Of a stretch of DNA of 64,000 nucleotides, positions 60,050-64,000 are shown piece after piece (position 1 is the first letter of the stretch; each line of letters begins with the position of its first letter). The stretch covers positions 62,001 to 126,000 of the forward strand of contig NZ_FOXX01000002.1 of the NCBI RefSeq assembly GCF_900115845.1. Reading direction: 5' to 3'. This DNA comes from Priestia endophytica DSM 13796 (lineage in GTDB: Bacteria > Bacillota > Bacilli > Bacillales > Bacillaceae_H). The translations under genes were made by a program, and so were the position numbers. The notes beneath the pieces were generated by a model. The model saw only the letters and a program-made list of their open reading frames with translations, made no database searches and was not told the DNA's origin.

Positions 60050-60058
60050 CATATAATA
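60050..60058 (+). promoter_or_regulatory. Possible mother-cell (SigE/SigK) -10 box
   Basis: CATATAATA fits the SigK -10 CATANNNTA; an AC at 60033-60034 could be the -35. Also readable as a SigA TATAAT without a -35. Confidence 0.3.
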
Positions 60059-60080
60059 GAGTAAAAAGGAGCGAAATACG

Positions 60081-60185
60081 GTGAACAAAGTTCAGAAATA
60101 CGCTTATTTATTTTATAAAATCGGCATTTTAACAAAAGATCAAAAGAAACAGGTTATAGATAAAAACAGTAAAAAAACGCGGTAG
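60081..60185 (+). CDS. 34-residue hypothetical peptide
   Basis: Tiny gene with GTG start 9 nt behind AAAGGAG. The peptide is basic, starting MNKVQKYAYLFYKIGILTKD and ending DKNSKKTR, with a short amphipathic or membrane-lying first half. The stop codon is inside the left arm of a strong terminator, so the unit is self-contained. Family unknown; the -10-like box upstream could belong to a sporulation sigma factor. Confidence 0.55.
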   Translation: MNKVQKYAYLFYKIGILTKDQKKQVIDKNSKKTR

Positions 60186-60205
60186 AGACTCTACCGCGTT
60201 TTTTT
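60171..60205. terminator. Bidirectional terminator, overlapping the 34-residue gene
   Basis: AAAAAAACGCGGTAGAG and CTCTACCGCGTTTTTTT, perfect stem. Confidence 0.9.
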
Positions 60206-60208
60206 CAT

Positions 60209-60394
60209 CTATAGGGTTTCTTCAATAATTTGATAGTTTTTATGGTTTACAACGGTTTTATGTTCTAAATCTAATTCCCGAAAGTTGCTCATGTACGTAA
60301 GATCAACGATAACAGAGTTTTCGTTTACTTTTTCTACAATTCCTTTCAATCCATCCTTAAACTGAATAACGTTTCCAATCTCCGCAATCTTCAT
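60209..60394 (-). CDS. ykvS: DUF2187 protein YkvS
   Basis: 61-residue protein of the DUF2187 family, a small all-beta KOW/SH3-like fold: IGNVIQFKDGLKGIVEKV, NENSVIVDLTYM and KTVVNHKNYQII. Function unknown; the fold suggests nucleic acid or protein contact. ATG start behind GGGGAGAG. ykvS follows the que genes in B. subtilis, which supports the name. Confidence 0.85.
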   Translation of the reverse strand: MKIAEIGNVIQFKDGLKGIVEKVNENSVIVDLTYMSNFRELDLEHKTVVNHKNYQIIEETL

Positions 60395-60679
60395 GCTCTC
60401 TCCCCTTTACAAAAGCGTTTTAATAACATTAACGATTACTGGTTTAAAAAAGTTTCATTTTTTTGAAAATTACTTTTTTAAATATTTTGCCTTAAAAAAC
60501 AAATTCCGTAAAGACCTTTCTAGAAAAATAGCACATTTGAACTGACATTGTAAGCAATTTGGGGTATAGTTTTGGTTAAGATAAAAAAGGGAAAGAAGCC
60601 CTATTTAGGTTGAAACTTTATCTCTGTTTTAAACGTATTATGATGAAAGCTAAAGTTTTAGAAAGTAAGGAGAGAGCGG

Positions 60680-61495
60680 ATGGAAAATAGAGAAACACTT
60701 CAAGAGATGTTAAAAGAAATTGAAAAATGGGAAAAAGATCAAAAGGGCTTATGGTTTTGGGAACGTTTCAGCCGTATTCCTTTTAAAATTATAGATAAAT
60801 TAACGCCTGCTTTTATTCAAAAGAAAATCGGTTCTTTACTAGATGAGCTAGGAAGCTTTGTTCAAAGTGGAGGAAAGTATTTAACAAGTGAAAAAGGCGT
60901 ACTAAAACGTTTGCGTGAGCAAAATAATGGAATTAATCCAGAAACAATAGAAGACATAGACAAAGTTCCTGTAGCTGTAATGAATGCTGTAAGTGAAAGC
61001 ATTCAAAAAAACAGAGGAAATATGGCAACAGTTCAAGGAGCAACAACAGGTTTTGGGGGAGTATTTACCCTTGCTGTTGATATTCCTGCCTTGCTTGGGC
61101 TGTCACTTAAAACACTTCAAGATATAGCCGTCTGCTATGGTTATGATCCAAATGATAAAAAAGAGCGGGCTTTTATCGTAAAATGCCTGCAATTTTCTTC
61201 TGCTGACGTTGTTGGAAAAAAAGCTATTCTAGAGGATTTAGCTCTTTATCGTAACGGAGAATATGAATATGCTGCGATGGCTTCACAGCTGCAAGGATGG
61301 CGCGAAGTAGTCTACACGTATAGAGATAATTTTGGATGGAAGAAACTTTTCCAACTTGTCCCTATTGCGGGTGTTTTTTTTGGAGCATTTATTAATAAGT
61401 CAATGATGCAGGACGTTGCAGAAGCTGGTATAATGCTATATCAGAAGCGCCGTATTTTAGAGCGTATGAATAAGAAAGATGAGCTAGAAGTATAA
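60680..61495 (+). CDS. EcsC-family protein
   Basis: 271-residue protein with the EcsC domain over most of its length: PVAVMNAVSESIQKNRGNMA, then the glycine-rich ATVQGATTGFGGVFTLAVDIPALLGL (two parts, about residues 116-140), and FQLVPIAGVFFGAFINKSMMQDVAEAG (two parts, about 228-253). One or two hydrophobic stretches suggest membrane association. EcsC accompanies an ABC transporter in some bacilli, but no ABC genes are here. ATG start behind AAGGAGAG. Followed after 14 nt by the 64-residue gene, likely co-transcribed. Confidence 0.85.
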   Translation: MENRETLQEMLKEIEKWEKDQKGLWFWERFSRIPFKIIDKLTPAFIQKKIGSLLDELGSFVQSGGKYLTSEKGVLKRLREQNNGINPETIEDIDKVPVAVMNAVSESIQKNRGNMATVQGATTGFGGVFTLAVDIPALLGLSLKTLQDIAVCYGYDPNDKKERAFIVKCLQFSSADVVGKKAILEDLALYRNGEYEYAAMASQLQGWREVVYTYRDNFGWKKLFQLVPIAGVFFGAFINKSMMQDVAEAGIMLYQKRRILERMNKKDELEV

Positions 61496-61509
61496 AAGAG
61501 GTGTTTTTA

Positions 61510-61704
61510 GTGGATAGAGAAGAAGCAAATGAGCAGCTTGATGCATTGAAAAAGGGAGAGATAGATGAACTTGTAGTTGAAAAAGAACATTTTCTCTTAT
61601 TTCAACCTCTGCTTGTTCAAAGGGAAGACTTTAAACATTTTAGAGGAATTGCAAAGCACGGTGGTAAAATTGTTTATCACTATTTAGAAGCTCCACGCAG
61701 CTAG
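61510..61704 (+). CDS. 64-residue hypothetical protein
   Basis: Starts MDREEANEQLDALKKGEIDE and continues with a beta-rich half (EHFLLFQPLLVQREDFKHF, GGKIVYHYLEAPRS). GTG 61510 lies 6 nt after AGAGGTG; an earlier in-frame GTG at 61501 is part of that site. Probably second gene of the EcsC unit. No family recognised. Confidence 0.65.
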   Translation: MDREEANEQLDALKKGEIDELVVEKEHFLLFQPLLVQREDFKHFRGIAKHGGKIVYHYLEAPRS

Positions 61705-61731
61705 CACTGAAAAACTTTTCAGTGCCTTTTC
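61704..61731 (+). terminator. Terminator after the 64-residue gene
   Basis: GCACTGAAAA, short loop, TTTTCAGTGC, then CTTTTCTT. Confidence 0.7.
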
Positions 61732-61770
61732 TTATGCTAGACTTCTTAAGATATGAACGGAGGGAAGAGT

Positions 61771-62085
61771 ATGAAAAATAAAACTCCATTTTATTTTGCA
61801 GACTACGTATGGAGAAACGAAAAAGGTCACATTACGTATGGCATGCTATTAACGAAGCGTCCTGAAGATAAAGGTCTTAAGCGTCTGCATGAAATCTTGC
61901 AAGATGCTTTTATTCATCATAAAAAAGTAGCTATTAAGACAGTTTACGATAACAGAGAGCAAGCGCTTGATGGATATGTTATTCATCTTTCAAAAGAAGA
62001 AGATATATTTACATTTATGGATATAAACGGATCTAAAATTGTCATTGATTTCTATGATGTTGTAGACATTTGTCTTCAAGATTAA
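61771..62085 (+). CDS. YolD-like protein
   Basis: 104-residue protein with the YolD-like (Sm-type beta barrel) pattern: HITYGMLLTKRPEDKGLKRL, a helix, then DGYVIHLSKEEDIFTFMDING and IDFYDVVDI, matching the family's GYIxxID...I..V..I layout. YolD proteins usually sit next to the Y-family polymerase UvrX; there is none here. ATG 61771 with GGAGGGA upstream; the ATG at 61753 is just before that site. Single gene with terminator. Confidence 0.65.
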   Translation: MKNKTPFYFADYVWRNEKGHITYGMLLTKRPEDKGLKRLHEILQDAFIHHKKVAIKTVYDNREQALDGYVIHLSKEEDIFTFMDINGSKIVIDFYDVVDICLQD

Positions 62086-62099
62086 AAAAATATATTGTA

Positions 62100-62140
62100 T
62101 AAAGTCCCAGTTTTATTACAAATGAAACTGGGACTTTTTA
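62100..62140 (+). terminator. Terminator after the YolD-like gene
   Basis: AAAGTCCCAGTTT and AAACTGGGACTTT stem with T-run. Confidence 0.9.
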
Positions 62141-62276
62141 TTGTGCTTAAAGCTTTCTCGGTTTCTTTTGTAATAGTTTTTAAAGATTATGCAATAAACT
62201 TAATCTATTTTTTCAATGCATTGTAGAAAAAGCTGTGATAGATTTAGGAACATAGTTTTTCTACAGGAGGGGCATC

Positions 62277-63134
62277 ATGAAGAAAAAAAATATGAAAAAA
62301 TGGGCTGTTGTATCAGCAGCGATCGCATTCTTATTCGTTGGAAAAGGAACAGCTTCTGCTGCAACAAACCATCAAGTTCAAAAAGGGGATACCCTTTGGA
62401 AGCTTGGAGAAGATTACCATATTTCAATTGATGATATTAAAAAAGCAAATGATCGTCGAAATGACATTATTTATATTGGTGAGTCACTATTTATTCCAAC
62501 AAACGATGATGACTTATATAAAATTAAAAAAGGCGATACATTATCTAGTATTGCAAAGAACTATGGCGTTTCCATTGAAGAGTTGCAGCAAGCAAACAAC
62601 CTAACAGGAAACCTTATTTATGCGCAAGCAATGCTTACAATTCCAAATAAAGAAACGGAACAGCCTGCTCAAAGAAAAGAAGTTAAAGCAGCAGAAACAA
62701 ACGTAGCTACACAGCCAAGTACAGCTGAACAAGCAAGTGCATCACCAGAAAATCAAGGACAAGCTGTTTCGCCAGAAGAGCGTGATCTTTTAGAGCGCGT
62801 TGTTGAGGCTGAAGCAAAAGGAGAGCCTTATGAAGGAAAAGTAGCAGTAGCAAACGTTGTATTAAACCGAGTTGCTTCAAGCGAGTTTCCGGATACAATT
62901 ACAGAAGTTATTAATCAAAAGATTCCGGGGGGAAGCTATGCCTTCACACCTGTTCAAAACGGTTCAATTAACAATCCAGCTTCAGAAGAATCAAAGAAAG
63001 CCGTAAATGAAGCTATTACAAATCGTGCTCAAAAAGAAACGCTGTTTTTCTACAATCCAGACATTGCAACAAGTGATTGGATAAAATCTCGTCCTGTTGT
63101 AGCGCGTATTGGTGAGCATGTATTTATGAAATAA
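62277..63134 (+). CDS. ykvT: LysM plus SleB-type cell wall hydrolase, YkvT-like
   Basis: 285-residue secreted enzyme: signal peptide MKKKNMKKWAVVSAAIAFLF to ASAA, two LysM peptidoglycan-binding domains (HQVQKGDTLWKLGEDYHISI, about residues 32-76, and YKIKKGDTLSSIAKNYGVSI, about 81-125), a Gln/Ala/Thr-rich linker, and a Hydrolase_2 domain (DLLERVVEAEAKGEPYEGKV to the end, about 170-285) with the catalytic Glu near its start. Members are lytic transglycosylases of spore cortex or cell wall. ATG 62277 follows AGGAGG. The position after ykvS agrees with B. subtilis ykvT, though the LysM part makes this version longer. Confidence 0.9.
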   Translation: MKKKNMKKWAVVSAAIAFLFVGKGTASAATNHQVQKGDTLWKLGEDYHISIDDIKKANDRRNDIIYIGESLFIPTNDDDLYKIKKGDTLSSIAKNYGVSIEELQQANNLTGNLIYAQAMLTIPNKETEQPAQRKEVKAAETNVATQPSTAEQASASPENQGQAVSPEERDLLERVVEAEAKGEPYEGKVAVANVVLNRVASSEFPDTITEVINQKIPGGSYAFTPVQNGSINNPASEESKKAVNEAITNRAQKETLFFYNPDIATSDWIKSRPVVARIGEHVFMK

Positions 63135-63154
63135 TGATAAGTATTCTAGAGATA

Positions 63155-63181
63155 AAAAAGCAGGCAAAAGCCTGCTTTTTA
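63155..63181. terminator. Bidirectional terminator between ykvT and the YueI gene
   Basis: AAAAAAGCAGGC, AAAA loop, GCCTGCTTTTT. Confidence 0.88.
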
Positions 63182-63547
63182 ATTTTGGATAAAGATATCC
63201 TTATCTTCACTTCCGTTGCTACCTGTCAAAACAAGGCCAATATCTGTTTCACTATGATGATTTTGGACAATTGTAAAAGGTACATTCTCTTGATTGGCTA
63301 TTTTAATATATTTAGACAGGTGAGGATAGCTAATTTCTCCATTTAAATAAAGATGTCCATTTCGCACATTTTTAATGTTTGCCACAACTTGTTCATAAGG
63401 AGATGTTCTCATAACCTGTCCTTTTTTCAAGGCAACTTCAATTCTTTCTCTTAGTGCTGTTAAATAATAGCGTCGTTCTTCAGGCTTTGTTTCTTTTACT
63501 CCGTACATTCCACGATCTAAATACTCTTCAATATGTTCTTTAGCCAA
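63179..63547 (-). CDS. yueI: YueI-family (DUF1694) protein
   Basis: 122-residue cytoplasmic protein: EEYLDRGMYGVKETKPEERR, YLTALRERIEVALKKGQVMR, LYLNGEISYPHLSKYIKIAN and DIGLVLTGSNGSEDKDIFI match the DUF1694 family including B. subtilis YueI. Function unknown. TTG 63547 (MAKEHIEEYL) is preferred because GGGAG lies 9 nt upstream; ATGs at 63556 and 63571 are open but have no proper site. Confidence 0.85.
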   Translation of the reverse strand: MAKEHIEEYLDRGMYGVKETKPEERRYYLTALRERIEVALKKGQVMRTSPYEQVVANIKNVRNGHLYLNGEISYPHLSKYIKIANQENVPFTIVQNHHSETDIGLVLTGSNGSEDKDIFIQN

Positions 63548-63603
63548 ACCTTTCATCTCCCATTTCATCAACTTACTTATTAGTGTAACCGAATTTTATT
63601 CAA

Positions 63604-64000
63604 TTATAAAACAGGTACACGCTCATTTTGCTGAATATGATGAAGTAGGGCTTGAATACTGTCTGCTACTTCCTGCTGAGTAAGGGATGGAAAAAGAACA
63701 TGCACTCTTTTATCCTGGGCAATGAAAGAAGCGAGCTTTTCTACCGTTTCTATATTTTCTCCATACGGAAGTTTAATTTGACGATAAAAAGGAAGAATGC
63801 GATCTATTTCGTCCCAATTTTCTTCAAGAGCCAGCTGAATGAAAATCCCATAAGCTGCTTTTTCACCAAGTAACAAGGGGGAAGAAGAATTGAGGGAAAT
63901 ACTATTTTGAAAAAGTGTCGCTGTTTCGTGTTGGGAATTAAAACTTGAAGCTATTCCCCCGCCCATGATAATAATTTCGATTGTTTTAAGCAGGGACGCG
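63604..64000 (-). CDS. Iron-containing alcohol dehydrogenase (glycerol-dehydrogenase-like), 5' end outside window
   Basis: The C-terminal 131 or so residues of a minus-strand gene whose start lies beyond the window. The visible part reads LLKTIEIIIMGGGIASSFNS, then LLLGEKAAYGIFIQLALEEN, the helical segment that in glycerol dehydrogenases carries HGEKVA with a metal-binding His; here the preceding His is replaced (LLLGEK). The remainder (LPFYRQIKLPYG) also fits. It may therefore have lost the usual metal ligand in this motif, or belong to a GldA-like subgroup. Confidence 0.7.
   Translation of the reverse strand, partial: ASLLKTIEIIIMGGGIASSFNSQHETATLFQNSISLNSSSPLLLGEKAAYGIFIQLALEENWDEIDRILPFYRQIKLPYGENIETVEKLASFIAQDKRVHVLFPSLTQQEVADSIQALLHHIQQNERVPVL

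Noticed and set aside
1-64000. tRNA, rRNA, CRISPR array, T-box, insertion sequence, prophage or defence island
   Set aside because: Looked for by eye along the window; no clover-leaf, spaced identical repeats, transposase, integrase or restriction-type genes were seen.

Overview
The window is chromosomal DNA of a low-GC, endospore-forming Bacillaceae. The best guess is a member of Priestia (Bacillus megaterium group) or a close relative. The main evidence is the phaP-phaQ / phaR-phaB-phaC polyhydroxyalkanoate cluster in the megaterium arrangement with a class IV synthase. It is supported by spore genes (GerA-type germinant receptor, alpha/beta SASP, RacA, a SleB-type hydrolase), by the Spo0A phosphorelay kinases, and by a kinE-ogt-mtn-spo0E-kinD-mhqR-clpE-que-ykvS-ykvT order that largely follows the B. 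subtilis map as I remember it. I saw no rRNA, tRNA, CRISPR array, prophage, insertion sequence or restriction/defence island. Species identity is inference from gene content; no search was run.

Layout. 0-5 kb: end of a purine permease (pbuO) with PurBox-like sites, an orphan lipoprotein, racA, a YpoP-like MarR regulator and a fused MsrA-MsrB. 5-9 kb: a three-gene germinant receptor operon (A-C-B order, minus strand). 9-13 kb: a DedA protein, a manganese riboswitch with a TerC/YkoY exporter, the sigI-rsgI operon and a SASP gene. 13-17.4 kb: the PHA cluster. 17.4-24 kb: glcDF, a Ktr potassium channel subunit, two tiny overlapping genes and a B12-type radical SAM protein. 24-33.3 kb: lutR, pncB, nadE, the LOV photoreceptor ytvA, then lutP and lutABC for lactate use. 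33.4-43.7 kb: kinE-ogt and the methionine salvage genes mtnKA (minus) and mtnE, mtnWXBD (plus), with two SAM riboswitches. 44-50 kb: spo0E, a ZIP transporter, a DUF4931 protein, kinD, mhqR and a third PAS kinase. 50-56.5 kb: an acidic lipoprotein, clpE with CtsR boxes, an NhaC antiporter, a secreted hydrolase and ykvA. 56.5-59.2 kb: preQ1 riboswitch and queCDEF. 59.2-64 kb: an oxidoreductase, ykvS, an EcsC protein, small proteins, a YolD-like protein, a LysM-SleB hydrolase, a YueI protein and a partial glycerol-dehydrogenase-like gene.

How the parts work together. Several units are self-regulating modules whose control sites can be read: MhqR on its own promoter, PhaQ (by inference) on its own promoter, PurR on pbuO, CtsR on clpE, CcpA and LutR on lutP, LutR on lutABC, SigI on sigI-rsgI, SAM on mtnKA and mtnWXBD, preQ1 on queCDE and Mn2+ on ykoY. 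Two sporulation kinases, a third kinase of the same build and a Spo0E phosphatase lie within 17 kb, so signals into and out of Spo0A~P are concentrated here. Nothing looks like a wholly new multi-gene system. The most unusual items are a 35-residue tandem duplication in PhaR, a hairpin between Shine-Dalgarno and start codon of a lipoprotein gene, a second strong terminator behind the preQ1 riboswitch, a long unexplained inverted repeat before spo0E, identical LutR-type palindromes at lutP and lutA, and several unannotatable genes of 34-64 codons.
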